Below are positions 42,301 to 54,925 of a stretch of 64,000 bases of DNA, piece by piece (position 1 is the stretch's first letter; every line of letters begins with the position of its first letter). The notes under the pieces are model-generated. The model was not told the DNA's origin and did not search any database. It saw only the letters and a list, made by a program, of their open reading frames with translations. This DNA comes from Parus major (taxonomy: Eukaryota > Chordata > Aves > Passeriformes > Paridae). The stretch lies in assembly GCF_001522545.3 (NCBI RefSeq), contig NC_031783.1, positions 406,849 through 470,848 on the forward strand. The letters are read 5' to 3'. Both the position numbers and the translations under genes were made by a program.

Positions 42301-45300
42301 CTCCAAGGGAGACCCGATTGTTCCACAAAGATCTATAAATGCCTTGCACTGGTATCCAAGTGTGAGATTGTGCACCTAGTCACAACAAGAGTTCCTGGAA
42401 TTTATTTGGAGGAGTTTGGATATATACTTTCCTGCTTCTCACTTAGTACTCCCATAAAGCCCATCTTTGGAGCAGTCATCCTCCTGGCTTGGCACCAGAC
42501 CATTCATACAAACAGCACCACTACACTAACACAAGGTTCATTCTTAGAAGGAAGTTCAGTTTTATTTACAAAAACTTGAGGGGAAAGTCTCATTAACTAC
42601 CAATTTGCTCTGTGCTAGCAAAGCTCTTGAACCTTGACTGGCACCACGGGATGGGAAGGGCTATTTTGGACAGTTCAGAACTAGAACTCAAGTTAGGAAG
42701 CTTGAGCAATGAGCATGTTCTACCTGCAAATATAAGATGAACCTGGAAATTAGCACATAGACTTAATCAGCCATTTCAGTGAAGGCTCTGTTTAGAGTCT
42801 AGCCCTTACAAAGTCTAAAAAGAAACTACTGACTTGAACTAGGAACCATTTTTGTTGGATGAAGCATCTTCTAATGGCTGGGACTAAGTCTGAATCCTGG
42901 TTCCACCATCTACCCCGGGTACAGAATTTAGCAGAAACCACTTCTGTCTGCAATATTTTACAGATCTCTGGAAAAATGCAGAGGCTCATGACGGAAGTTC
43001 ACTATTTAAAGTTATACCAGTTGTCACCCCCTCCAAGCATTAAGCTACTCAGGGGTGTTGCAATTAATGCAGCTAAGTATTAGAGAAGGTGATTTTGTAA
43101 CCCCACTTACAGAAAGTCAGCTTGTTCAAGCTTCTGTGGAAGGGCAGTGCAGCACAAGTTTGTGAGCTTCATGTCAAAAGCCCAGAAGAGGCCAGATCTT
43201 ATGCCTTGAACTTGTTTTAGACACAGTTCAAAAGAACTGTTTACCAGTCTTCACATGATAGCCTTAGATGCCACTGAACCTCTACTGAACTCCCACTGGT
43301 GGCCACACAGAGCTTCAGAGCTTGGGACATCTTCTCCCAAGGAAGCCTTTACCCCCACCCCAACCAAGAGACATCTCCAGCACCTTACAAGGCAGCTTTA
43401 CAGCACTTCACTAGCCTGGCAAGTTGGGTCTTTGACATTATCCCAGTATTACAAGCAAGGTGTCAAAGACAGTACCTGCTTCCCACCATGACCCAGCCTC
43501 TAGTGGTACAGCCACTCAGTTTTGGGCCATGGGCACCCTTGACAATGTTCTTGCACACCTTCACCTCTACCTTGCAGCAGCTCTGAAAAACTGAAGCACA
43601 TGTATTTCATATGCTACATTTAAATATTCCTGATTGATTGGAAGGGCATGTTTTCCAAAGTCTCAGTGAACAGGATTTGAGGAGGTCTGTGACACACACT
43701 GGAAATGGGGCAAGAGCTGTACCTCTACTACTCACCAAGTTTCTTTTTTTTTTTGTGTCAGTTCATCCAGATCCCTCACCTCTAACGTACAGACCAAGCA
43801 AGCTCCAAACACTACTTTTAAAGAGGCAGACCTGTCAAAACATATACCTGGCAGGTGGAGATGCACTCCACCTATTGAGTTCACCAGAAAAGGAATCCAT
43901 GCTGGTCTCTAACCAGGAATTATGCTATTTGGAAGTTCAATGGTGTCACAATACAGAGAAGTTGCAATGCACATCATTCAAGACCACCTACTCCCAGTAA
44001 GCCTGTTTCAAAGGTCAACTCCCTTGTGAAATACTTGATTTACTCCTTCAACTCATCACTGGTTACCATCACAGCAAGCATGAAAGACCATTAGGGATGA
44101 GCACTTACATCTGGAGCCTTTTAAAACTAATCATTATCAAATGGGCTGCCCTCTGCAGTAGGCAGGCTTCCCTGCCAATTCACCAACATCTATCCACCCC
44201 TGAGCAGGTTATTCTTAAAAGGCTGGAAAAATGTTAGAGGTGACATCCAGGTCAAGTACAGTACTCGCTTTGCCATGCCTGAAACCTGGGCACTTCCAAA
44301 GAAACAGGCTGCCTCCCACAGGCTGGCCCTGCCCCCTCCCACCCCACCTCAGGTTACAGAAATGGATACCCTTGGAAAAACCCTGCTGCTCAGCCCAGGT
44401 GATCTCCACAGAACAGACAAGCTGCGTTAGGGGAACTGTACCAGAGCCTATGCAAATTCCCATCACAGCGGCTGAAGCCTGTTCCCCAATGAAAACCTGC
44501 AGAGTAAACAGCAAAGTTGCCCTACAGGAAGCTGTAGACTCTGAACCTTTTACTGAATCATCTGTTTCAGGACTAGGGACAGCTTTTTTTCCTTCCAAAA
44601 TGTAATGAAAGGTTGTGGGTATTTCCACCAGGCCTGGCACTGTCAGCCTACAGCATTATCAAAAATTCTCCAAGTCTGGCAGGCCTTTTACAATTGGGTA
44701 AGTACATCTGAGAACTTAAAAGACCACCAGCTCTTTGAGATGTTGCTGTAATAGCAATAAAGGAAAATAAAGCATCTGCCAGTCAACTGTCCAAGAGCTG
44801 CTTCAATTGACACTCTAAATTGCCCGACAGCACACAGAGCTCTTTGATTTTGTAAATATAGTAAAACACTTATGGCATGGAGCACAGGTTTGTCCTTCTG
44901 TAAGCAGCAAAGTCCATCCAGCCACTTGTTATGTATCCTTACAATCATAAAGGCTCCCTTCTAACACCTTAAAGATAACCTGGTTCACAAGTTGGGTGAC
45001 CAGTGTATTCCTGGTACTGACTGGCAAAGCACTGTGTTACACCACTTAGCAAGACCGCTTCCTGTCCAGCAGGTCTTAGGGGAGCTCAGAGCACTCAGCA
45101 GCACCCACAACTCTGCTGCCCCATTGCTGTGGCATGGGATAGCCCAGGTCCCCTGCCTGCACCCAGCAGACACTCCTGTGGCCACAGCAGCCTGACCCAA
45201 AGCCTTGTGCTCACAGAATACACAGCCTGAAGGAACTGAGTGCAGCCAGTTATGCCTCACTGGAGAAGCACACACTGCTGTAAACCATTGCTTGAAGGAG

Positions 45301-48300
45301 TACCCAACAGCCTGGTCAGGCTGGGATGCTGCTCACCTTGCAACATCTGTGTGCAACCAGACAGGCTCTGGAGACAGAAGAGGCCACTTCTAGGAAGGAA
45401 AAAAGGAAGCTGACCAAGAGGTCCTGAGGTAGCTGTCATCCACATTCATTGCTGCTCCCAGTGTTCCCACTAGAAACAAAGCACCTGCAGGCTGTGTAAT
45501 GACTCCAGGGTGACACAGGGATCCATGAGGAAGCCATAGTACAAACTGCAGTATAACTGCCTAAGCCACATTCTGCAGAGCCAATGGTTTATACTGATGA
45601 TCCATCTCATTTTCAGATGTTCCCAAGACTGGCATTTACTGAGAGGAAAGGATGCCCTTGTTGAGATGCTGTCCCTCATTCTCAAGCTGTAGAAACATCG
45701 CCTACCTCACTTCTGTCACAGCACTCGGGTCTTAGCCATCCACTGCTTTACCTGCTGTTAAGGACAAAAGCTTAAGCTAATCTCTGCTGCATTCTGGTAG
45801 CTCATACATCTGCCCACAACACAAGGACCCTCATTTGGAATAGAAAATTACCTTGAGCTGCATTCTGCCATTTCGTTTTTACCTGCAAGCAGCTCTCCTG
45901 TTCCACTTCCCCACCTCTCAGACAGTATTTTGGGAAGCACAGGTGCCATTTGCCTTTGGGGATGCAAGTTGTTTATAGCCATGATGCCTCCCAGAATCAG
46001 ACTGTGCAGGGCTGCCAGCTGCATCAAGATACATGTTCTGAGCCAGCTATTTCACCATGGAGGTACCTTAAAAGCCAACCAACTGCTATAATATCTAAAG
46101 CCCTACTTTCAAAAGAAAGTACTGTTTCATTGGCTCTATAGCAAAAATGAGAAGACACAGGACTAATTTAATACTGTTGGCTAAAGTTCTCTTCATGAGG
46201 AATCTTCCTGCTGCTTGGCAGTGCAGCAGGTATTGAAGGCACTGAATGCTCAGCCAGAGTTCAGCCCTAAGGGCAACTCCTCTCACCATGGAGGGCACAG
46301 TGGGGACACCTGTGACAGCTTTGCACAGAGCACCAGCACACACAGAACCAAACAGCGCTGTCCAACACCACACTTGTCTATCCTGGTGCGCTCAAATCAC
46401 GTGGAAAAGCTACAATAATTTAATCACTCAACACCACCTGACCCTGCGCCACCACCACATTTCAAACATGGGAAATAAGGAACTGCAGCAATGAGAACAA
46501 GTTGTAATCTGCAAATAACCAGACAGGCTCAAAGATGGCCAAGGTCACAGCAGCCTGCTCTTGTCTCTTGCTGACCAGAACAAGTTCTGCTATCTATTTA
46601 CCATCAGCAAGTAATGCTCACATATCACACAGGACTGCTCCAAGTAACTTGTTTTCATATCAAACTAGCCTGCACAGTACAGAACCTGAACATGTTTACT
46701 AGAAACATGTCTTGGAACTACAAGTTCCACAAGAATGTGATCTTTAGATACATCATGAGTCAGACATGATCACTGCACTAATTAACACTGATCCATGACA
46801 ATTTTAGAGTTTTACACTGCTTGCCCAGATTTAGCTCCTTATTTCAAAATCCGGGTGATTTTTTTAACAACTAACACCAGAACATGCTGTGATGTCACAT
46901 GCCTGTTACAAAAGCTACACAATGCTGCAAGTTTTAGTTTATCCTATGTTGACACCTCTGCCATTTTGCCTTAAAAATATAAACTGCTTCACTGAACAGT
47001 CACATCTAAGAAACAATTTCCCATTAGCAGTATCTATAACCTGTTGTTCAGCACCTGAACCCATCACTGGCCCTGGCAAGAGTACCTTGCATGGCTCAGA
47101 CCTACTGGTATTACAACATCACTGAGGTCAGGAAAGACCTCTAATCTCATTGAATGCAGAACTACCTGACAGAGATTCTGCATCAAGGACCTCTCACAAA
47201 CCATCTGCCATATGACAGACACCAAACCTTCATCAATACAGCTTATGCAGTGACTTTGCATTCCCCATCTCAAACCTTTCCCTTGCAATCCCACAGCACC
47301 ATGCTGTCATACTGCAGCTTCTAGGAAAGGCTTCCCTGCTGGTTCAGGCACGACAGCACAACTCCAAATTCCTGTTAAAGCGCTGACTCAAGTCCACATC
47401 CCTCACTGATGCTTCAGCTGAAGCACACTCACGTGTCACAAACCTGGTGTCTAAAGCCATACAGCCATGTTCCAAAATCCATTCTGCAAGAGGAAACCAG
47501 CAATTCCTTCACTGGAAAGAAATCTCACTATTTAGAACCATTTTACAAAATACAGTGAACTGCTGATTATTTTTTCCCAACAAGTAACTAGGTCTTAGTT
47601 TCTTCTTTCATTATCTTTAGTAGCCAAGAGGCAGGTAGGCCAGTAGTCCCAACTCCGGCTCCTCTGACATTTCAACCATTGAGTTTTCAGGAAAATTCTT
47701 ACCTGTCAAGCATGAGTACAATGTCTAAAATCCAAGGTGGCAAGCCACTGACTGCTCTCAGCATGGACATCTGCATCCCACCACCAGGTACAAACTAAGC
47801 AAGACTAAACATGGCCAACCAAACTTTTGTTTTATCAAGAAATCAAGTCACAAATGTGCCTGGTGTGGAACCAGTCCATGGTGCCCGCACCAGCATGGCT
47901 AGATAGCTTCCTTTCAAACACTAGTTTTAATCCACAGTCCACTTGGCTCTCTGAGTGATTTCATCTCCCACACTCATCAATCAAGGGCAGCTTCCCTAAA
48001 TCCATCCTGCAGACCCAGCCACCATCCCAGAGGCCATATGAGGATCATATGACACAATGAGATCCCAAGCAGCGCTTACACAGCTTGAGCTGCAACAAAT
48101 TCCATACTAGAAGGGTGCCAAATGAGGTGGGAGATGAAGACAAGTCAGTATGTTCATGTCTGTGGAGACATGGGCTAAGCCTTCAGAAGGGAAGGCCAAA
48201 TCGGTTCCTAATTGTTTTATTCCCATGTGACACCTGAATTTGGGAAAAAAAACAGCTGAAGCCTTCTCCATGTTACATCCCAAAGGAAACAGCAGGTCTG

Positions 48301-49210
48301 CACCCATCAGGGAGCAGCAAACGCTGTGCAGAACAGCAGTCACCTTCTGCAGGAGGTTTAAAAAGGCTCTGAGAAACAAGGCATTAAAGGATGGTCTTTC
48401 TGGCGTAAAGCAGCATTTATGATCCCTACATCTGTGCTCCTCCAGTGGGAAGAGCAGTGCCGCAGGATGACCCAATTTACACCGCACCGAGTTCGCTGCC
48501 TAGAGACGCAGAGGGAGGGCCATGGAGCAGGGCTTCCCCCGTGCCCCGGCATCCCCGTTCCACAGGGTAGTTCAGGAGCCCGTCCATCGCCTGCAATGGC
48601 ATTAACGCCTCTACGGCAGCCTGCCCGCCAAACGACCGCACATTTATGTTTAATTCCGCTGAAAACTAGTCTCGCATTATCCAGGGAATGGTTTAAACAC
48701 CAACCACCACCGATTCACGGTGGGAGGAACGTCGCCGCTGCGGAGGCCAGGGCAGGCAGAGCCCCGGGGATTCCACGGGCAGCCGGCGCCAAGACAACCC
48801 CCTCGCCACCGCGGGGCCAGCGGGGAGAGCCCGACCCGCGGCTGTCCGGAGGAAGGGGGCAGGGGGGACCGCCTGGGCGGCGCCGCCGCAGTCACGTGGC
48901 TACGGGGGCTCCGCCGGCGGTGACATCACCGGCACGGACCCTCCGCTGCCCCCGAGAGCCCGGATGGAGCGGGGCGGGGCGCCCCAAGACCCAAAGAATT
49001 CCGGCCCCCGCCGCCGATGGCGCCCCACCGGGGCGGGGGAGTGGCAGGGAAATGAGAAGCCGCTTCCCCCACACCGTGCTCCCCCCTCTTCCCCACCCTC
49101 TCCCCGGCCCCTCCGGTTGCCGGTCAGTGCTCACCGCTAAACACCATGGCGGCCGAAGCGCCCATCACGGCGAAGAAGGAGGCGTACTCAGGGCTGGCGC
49201 CGGAGGACAT
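39341..49210 (-). CDS. ATP6V0C: V-type proton ATPase 16-kDa proteolipid subunit c
   Basis: Membrane rotor (c-ring) subunit of the V0 sector, which carries protons into lysosomes, endosomes and secretory vesicles. Three coding exons on the minus strand: 49135-49210, 40631-40814 and 39341-39545 (TAA at 39341-39343). They total 465 bp, 154 aa, one residue shorter than the human protein as I recall it. Four hydrophobic helices are visible. The essential proton-carrying glutamate is in [12 protein letters not shown] (Glu138), and [15 protein letters not shown] and [16 protein letters not shown] are intact. The short N-terminus ([13 protein letters not shown]) differs slightly from the mammalian one. 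The start is the only ATG ahead of the conserved PEYASFF. Intron 1 is 8.3 kb. The 5' UTR and promoter run into an assembly gap at 49337. AMDHD2 follows downstream on the same strand, 6.5 kb away. Confidence 0.97.
40815..49134 (-). other. ATP6V0C intron 1
   Basis: An 8.3-kb intron with normal GT (49134 side) and AG (40815 side) ends. It contains the 269-bp LTR at 41.6 kb and the CpG-island tail near 48.7-49.1 kb. I saw no further exon and could not identify any intron-encoded small RNA by eye. Confidence 0.8.
41603..41871 (+). mobile_element. Small solo LTR in ATP6V0C intron 1
   Basis: A 269-bp unit from TGAAAATTAAGCC to CCTTTAGCA. The flanks are TCACCC (41597-41602) and ACACCC (41872-41877), a 5/6 match. 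TATAAAT at 41784-41790 is followed by AATAAA at 41804-41809. It lies antisense to ATP6V0C, about 0.8 kb from exon 2. Two short perfect hairpins lie in its 5' part. Confidence 0.6.
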
Positions 49211-49860
49211 GGCTGCGCGGGCCGGGCCGGGCCGAGGCGCCGCTGGACTGGAAGCGCGAGAGGGCGGGGGAGAGGCGGAAAGCTCCGCCGCGGCGCCGGT
49301 CCTTGGCGGGCAATGCTCGGCCACAAAATGGCGGAGNNNNNNNNNNNNNNNNNNNNNNNNNNNNNNNNNNNNNNNNNNNNNNNNNNNNNNNNNNNNNNNN
49401 NNNNNNNNNNNNNNNNNNNNNNNNNNNNNNNNNNNNNNNNNNNNNNNNNNNNNNNNNNNNNNNNNNNNNNNNNNNNNNNNNNNNNNNNNNNNNNNNNNNN
49501 NNNNNNNNNNNNNNNNNNNNNNNNNNNGCCCGCCCCGCCCTCGGTCCAGACCACGCGCGCGGCAGGGGGGACGCTCTCCCGCACGCTCCTCACCCGTTCC
49601 CCCCGCGCCCCGGCCCCGTTCCTGCGGCGCTGCCGCCGGCGAGGCCCAGCGGCATCTGGGCTCCCCCGGGCGTCCTGGGTCGCGGTGGCCGCCCTTCGCC
49701 GCGCCGGCAGCCCGGCTCTGATCCCCTGCCCTCGCTCCCCCCTCCGCGCCGCCCGGGTGAGCCCGTCCTGCCCGGAGGCCGCGGTCCGCTGAGCGTGATT
49801 CAGCTCTCGTTAGCATAAGGGGCGTGTCCAGTTACGGACCCGCCCACGCGGCGGCGGCCT
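48720..49860 (-). promoter_or_regulatory. ATP6V0C CpG island, interrupted by a gap
   Basis: Very GC/CpG-rich block spanning exon 1 and the start of intron 1. It contains a CLEAR-like GTCACGTGGC at 48891-48900, inside intron 1 and about 240 bp past the exon 1 donor. The segment just upstream of exon 1 is missing (N run 49337-49527), so the core promoter cannot be read. Confidence 0.7.
49337..49527. other. Assembly gap (191 N)
   Basis: Run of N directly upstream of ATP6V0C exon 1. Long reading frames crossing it are artefacts because N codons contain no stops. GC-rich flanks suggest a sequencing drop-out. Confidence 1.
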
Positions 49861-49875
49861 TTCCCCGGGCCGGGG

Positions 49876-50190
49876 ATGCTTGTGTCGTGTCCCCATGTCC
49901 ATGTCCCCTGTCCCTCTGTCGTGTCCGTGTGTCGTGTCCCTGCTGCACCGCTCGGGCCGTGTCCTCGTCACCCGATCCTTCCGTGTATTCCCGTGTCCGT
50001 GTGCCGTGTTCCGGTGCCGCACTCCCCACGATGCATCCCGTATGTCATGTCCTGTGTCCTGTGTCCCGTGTGCCGTGACCCCGGTGCCGTGTCCTCCACA
50101 GCACATCCTGCCCTGTGCCATGTGCCACCTGCCCTGTGCCTTGCCTGCAATGCTGTGCCCCATTCCCTGTCAGGGCCTTGTTCCCTGAGC
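49876..50190. repeat. Degenerate GTGTC/CGTGTCC low-complexity stretch
   Basis: Repeated CCGTGTC, GTGTCGTGTCC and TGTGCCGTG words without a strict period, directly beyond the ATP6V0C CpG island. All reading frames through it are repetitive and not credible as proteins. Confidence 0.65.
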
Positions 50191-50415
50191 CGTGGTGACC
50201 TGTCCTGGGCTTCCCATGGGGCATCAGCTCTACCCATGGGGTCTTGCTGACTTGGGGTCCCCTCTAGGGGCTTCTATCCCCTGTATTCCACATCCTCCCA
50301 GGGTTCGATACCAGTAGCTTCTGTTGAGAGTTCTACACCCATTCCACCCATCAATCCTGTTCCCTTGGATGTGATGAAAAGAACAGGCAAGGAAACCAGC
50401 TCCATCTTTAATGCC

Positions 50416-50421
50416 TTTATT
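50416..50421 (-). terminator. Candidate poly(A) signal, minus strand
   Basis: AATAAA on the minus strand followed within 50 nt by a T/GT-rich segment. It could end the transcript of an upstream gene whose body lies beyond the gap. Inference only. Confidence 0.35.
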
Positions 50422-50489
50422 GAGGTCAGCTCTGGGTGGGGGAGTTCGACCACTGCTGTTCCCAATGGACCACCCAGAGGAGAAGGTGT

Positions 50490-50651
50490 TCAGCTTTGCC
50501 ACGTGGCAGAGCTGGGGCTTCCATCCTCACGAGAGTCCCTAGGCAGACTGTGGCTCATTGTAAACCTAGGATAGTCATGGATAGCAAGTGTTGTATTTAT
50601 GGCAACAAGGTCTGCAACATCAGGAAGTTGCTCAATGTTCTCCCTTGCTCC
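50490..50651 (-). CDS. Possible terminal coding exon of an unidentified gene
   Basis: An open frame of 53 codons on the minus strand ends at TGA (50490-50492). It includes ENIEQLPDVADLVAI and, at its end, SPSSATWQS. A perfect AATAAA follows 69 nt later at 50416-50421, with a T/GT-rich stretch after it. This stop-plus-poly(A) layout is what a last exon looks like. The frame has a stop just above 50651; possible AG acceptors lie near there but lack a strong pyrimidine tract. I do not recognise the protein, and no partner exon was found in 51-64 kb. It is not the C-terminus of TBC1D24, the gene expected here from human synteny. It could be chance. Confidence 0.25.
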   Translation of the reverse strand, partial: GARENIEQLPDVADLVAINTTLAIHDYPRFTMSHSLPRDSREDGSPSSATWQS

Positions 50652-50669
50652 TCAGTGTAGTTTGGAGTC

Positions 50670-51004
50670 NNNNNNNNNNNNNNNNNNNNNNNNNNNNNNN
50701 NNNNNNNNNNNNNNNNNNNNNNNNNNNNNNNNNNNNNNNNNNNNNNNNNNNNNNNNNNNNNNNNNNNNNNNNNNNNNNNNNNNNNNNNNNNNNNNNNNNN
50801 NNNNNNNNNNNNNNNNNNNNNNNNNNNNNNNNNNNNNNNNNNNNNNNNNNNNNNNNNNNNNNNNNNNNNNNNNNNNNNNNNNNNNNNNNNNNNNNNNNNN
50901 NNNNNNNNNNNNNNNNNNNNNNNNNNNNNNNNNNNNNNNNNNNNNNNNNNNNNNNNNNNNNNNNNNNNNNNNNNNNNNNNNNNNNNNNNNNNNNNNNNNN
51001 NNNN
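50670..51004. other. Assembly gap (335 N)
   Basis: Second run of N, adjoining the candidate terminal exon at 50,490-50,651. Any upstream part of that exon would fall in or beyond it. Confidence 1.
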
Positions 51005-54000
51005 TGACACAGCATGGGGTATTTTAACAAAGAAGGCACCTTATGGTGACAACATTCTACTGTTCAAACTGTAAAAATCTTTGTGTACTACTCAGGAGGT
51101 CACATTTTACTCTACATGTGACAGCCAGCCTCCGGCCCATCCTTTCCCCTGGGCTGGAGGAGAGTGGGTGGGCTGGGTCTGAGCCATGGTATCATCCCTC
51201 CATAGGCTCTGCCACCTGCTCTCCTGCAGGCAGTCCTCTGAGCCAACCCCACGCCAAAACTTCCCAGGGGGATGTTCCTACAGCCCATCCTGGAAGGGTG
51301 ACTGATGCCATTCTGTTACCCAGGATTTGGGGGTTCATTAAGAGTTTCTGCTGCCACAAATATGGCTGAGCCTTCTGTGTCCCCAAACACCAGATCTCTT
51401 AATTACTCAAGGGCCACCTGCCTTTTACCCTGTGTTGCCACTTTTCTGGACATCTCAGCCTTGTTAGAGCCCACAGGGAAACTGAGGTCAGGATTTACTT
51501 TGGCAAATTCCTTGCTGCTGCTTGAGCACAAAGGGCCCTGGCACTGCAGCGGGTAGAGCTGGCTGGCATGTGCTGCGGACTGGCATCAGGGCACGCTGGT
51601 TCTGAGAGGGTGAGGAGTGGTGCCTCATCCCACCCTGGTGCTCAGGTCTGTGCCCTCCTGGTGTTCACCAGGGCTGGCCACCAGCCCTCACCTAGACTGG
51701 ACATTTCTCCCAACACTGTGCCTGGTCTGGTTGCAGTGAGGGGACCCTGCAGGGTGCAGAGCCCATCAGAGCATCCTGGCTGGCAGGGATGAGCCCAGAT
51801 ATCTGCCCCATGGAATTTATCCATGGGTGATGGGTGCTGCCATGTTGTTGGGTGAGAGCTTCAAAGCCTCAAGGACACCAACAGACTGGAGCAGCACCAG
51901 CATCAATATTTGGAGCAGGAACACAGGGCCCAGGGTGGATTTTAGGGGCCCCTAGAGAATGTTCTTCCCCTTGTGCCTGCACCTGCTGCCTCCCTGTGCC
52001 TCTCCCGGGTCCCAGTGGGCAGCCCTGGCTGCAAATGGAGCAGCTCTATAGATGCACACACAGGATGCTGTGCCAATTCCATGCCACCCACAGCCCCAGC
52101 CTCGCTGCCCCTCACTGGCTGGTGGCTTCTCACAGATCATCCGGTCCCATCCCCACTCATTGCTCCATCTGCAGTGAGCAGCCATCCCAGTGAACAAAGA
52201 GCCTCCTTGTAGCTGTGAGCTCACGACTTGTGGCAGTGGTGGCACTTTGGGGATGCCGTGTCTCTGGAGATGCTGAGCAGTGGGGCCCCAAGGGCTGAGC
52301 TTCCCTCCCTCCCCCCTTTGGAACTGCGGGATACTGGGAGTCTCCTTGCTCCTGCATTGTGGTCAGGCACCTTGAGCCAAGCCCTCTTCTTTCTTCTTCT
52401 CCTCCCATGCTCTTTGTTTGGGACTCCTCAGTGCCTCTGGGTCTCAGTTCTCCAGTACTAAAGGTCCAATAAATTCACCTGAACTTGCTGATTCACAGCA
52501 AGGATATATTTTTAAGCTCTTGGCAACAAAATTTCCTTTCAAAACATTGCATTTTATATTTTCCTTGGCATGTATTTATTCAGCCTCCTCCTACCAAGGG
52601 GGAGCCATGGAGGTCATGGTGGAGTTACCATGGTTCCCACTACACATGCTGGTGCCAGCACCCTTAAAGGTTTGCGCAGAGGGAAGGTCTGGGTGCTGAA
52701 AACTAGAGCATCCACATCATTTCACTCACCCAGGACTGCCCAGTCCTCCTCACTCTCTCCACACTACCCTGGACTGATCAGGCCAGTGGAGGGACTGTGG
52801 TCCAAGCATCCTCCTGAGATGCCCGTGGAGCCACACTGGTGGCCCAGGTGTGGCTGTGATCAGTGGAGTGTATGGACACAAGAATGCACAAAGTCCATGT
52901 GGGCCAGAGGAAGGGAAGGACTATTTGTATACTAGTGACAGCACATGTGACCTCTCCCAGCTCCCCATCATGCTTGCTGTGCTGCAGCAGGTACCCAAAA
53001 GTAATTTAAGTCCTTTCTACAATACTGCTGTTTGAAAGAGCCGTGGTGCTCCCACCAGCAGCAGCACTGCCACTGCAGCTGCGCCTCCTGGCCCTGCAGA
53101 CCTGAGAGCGATGGCATCCTTGGCTGGGGGCTCTCAGTCAAACCTGGCTCTGTTCTGACCCCATGGTTGCTGCACACACCCAGCCCTACCCAGGATGTCG
53201 CTGTACCCCTGCCACCCCTCAGTGGGGACACCAAGACTCTCATGCCTGTTCTGTTTCTGCCTTGTGGAGGTGCACAGTTATTTCTTCCTCAGGGAAAGGG
53301 CAATGGAAGGAGGGAGGGAACAAAATTCAAAGCAAACTGGGAGGCAAACACAACATCAAAGGCAAAGAGCCAGAGCCTGAATGCAGAAAAACCCGAATTC
53401 CTGTTCCCACAGCAACCAGCACTCACCCCCTCGCCCTGGCGCCGGGCGCTCACCAGGCTGGCACCAACACACCCACATTTACCTGGGGGATGCGAGGGTG
53501 GCACCTCCAATTCTGCCTTTTTCTTTTGAGCTGAATTCACCACACAGCATGGCATGGCACCACACCAAACCAAACCCAGCCTAAGAGGGATTTTGGGTTG
53601 CCTGTTCTCTTGCCAAGGAAGGAGCAGAGGGATGAAGTGGGCTTTCCAGCAGGTGCATGTGGTAGGTGCCACCACCTTTTGGGGGGTATTTTCTGAGCGG
53701 CCTAGTGGCAGATGACTCTCCTGCTGCCCTGGGTCTTGTCTGTGCATGGACCAAACATCCTGGAGAGCAATTTTAGAGGGCTCCAGCCTCTGTCAGCTGC
53801 TTCCAGTGAGCAGGAGCTGGAGACTGGCTACTCCATGCTGACTTATGGGACTCCAGGGCTGCTGACCTGCCCTGACCCAGCTGCTTTTTTGGCAAGTTGA
53901 AGAGCTGTTTGCCAGGGGTTCTGCTTCTAAAAGCCACAGCAATGCTGGCAGTTTTGCTCATGCCACAAAGCAATTTGGAAGGGGTCTGAAAGCCAGCTGG

Positions 54001-54836
54001 GAGCACCCTGCCCCTCCAGGACAGGTCTGCATACAGAGGTGCCAGCATGCAGTTGCACTATTGCAGGACAGAGGTGCTTTGGCAGGGAATACTCTGGTCC
54101 CCTGGGTGCCATGAGGGAATTTGGTGCTAAGGTGTTAAAAATGCAGCTCAGCTCAGGACAAGCCCAAGTGGAGTTTCAGTCTGGAGGTCTGACAGATTCA
54201 GTGGAGCTGAGTGCCCCACTAGCTAAGTGAGCTAGTGCTGGGATTAGGAGGTCCCTGAAGGTCAAAGGAACTTGAGACTGTTCAAAAATATATGAGGTAT
54301 GTCAAGAAACTTGAGGGGGTTGCAAACTGTACATCTTTCTTTTGGTCATTTTCTGGGCAGACAGGTAGCTGATGTGATTTTTTCACAGGACGCTTAAGGG
54401 TGTATTTAGGTAATGATAGTATGGCCAGATATGATAGTCATTGCCATTTCTGAATAATGATGCAGGTGTACTGGTACATTGTGACAAAGCAATTGCAGCT
54501 GTTTTTTGACTTCTTATGTGGCAGTAAATGTTCTGTTAATTGCAACTGATGTGAGAAATGCAGGTCTGGCAGTTGATGCATTACCCTCAGCCTCCACCAA
54601 ACCCTGTGGAGAACTTCCTCATTCAGTGTCTCCTGTGGTGTCTCACTGAAATCACAGGGCAGGAGTCACGGGCCTTGGGGGCCCATCCCCCAGCTCCTCC
54701 TCTCTCCCAGAGTCAGGACTTTGGGCCATTTGCAAATGGGGCTTCTCTTGCTCTGTTTGGGTCTTAATTAACTGATGCCCACACTGAGCTGTTAACTCTT
54801 ACCTGGGATTTTATCGGTGCTGGACTTCCTGATGAG

Positions 54837-54925
54837 CCATCCCATCCCATCCCATCCCATCCCATCCCATCCCATCCCATCCCATCCCATCCCATCCCAT
54901 CCCATCCCATCCCATCCCATCCCAT
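54837..54925. repeat. (CCATC)n pentanucleotide array
   Basis: About 18 uninterrupted copies of the pentamer CCATC (CATCC/ATCCC in other registers), perfect over 89 bp. Confidence 0.98.

Noticed and set aside
48419..49792. 457-codon open frame across the first gap
   Set aside because: It is long only because the N run contains no stops. The true coding part is ATP6V0C exon 1 on the opposite strand.
50588..51039. Several 135-142 codon frames over the second gap
   Set aside because: Almost entirely N; no readable sequence supports them.
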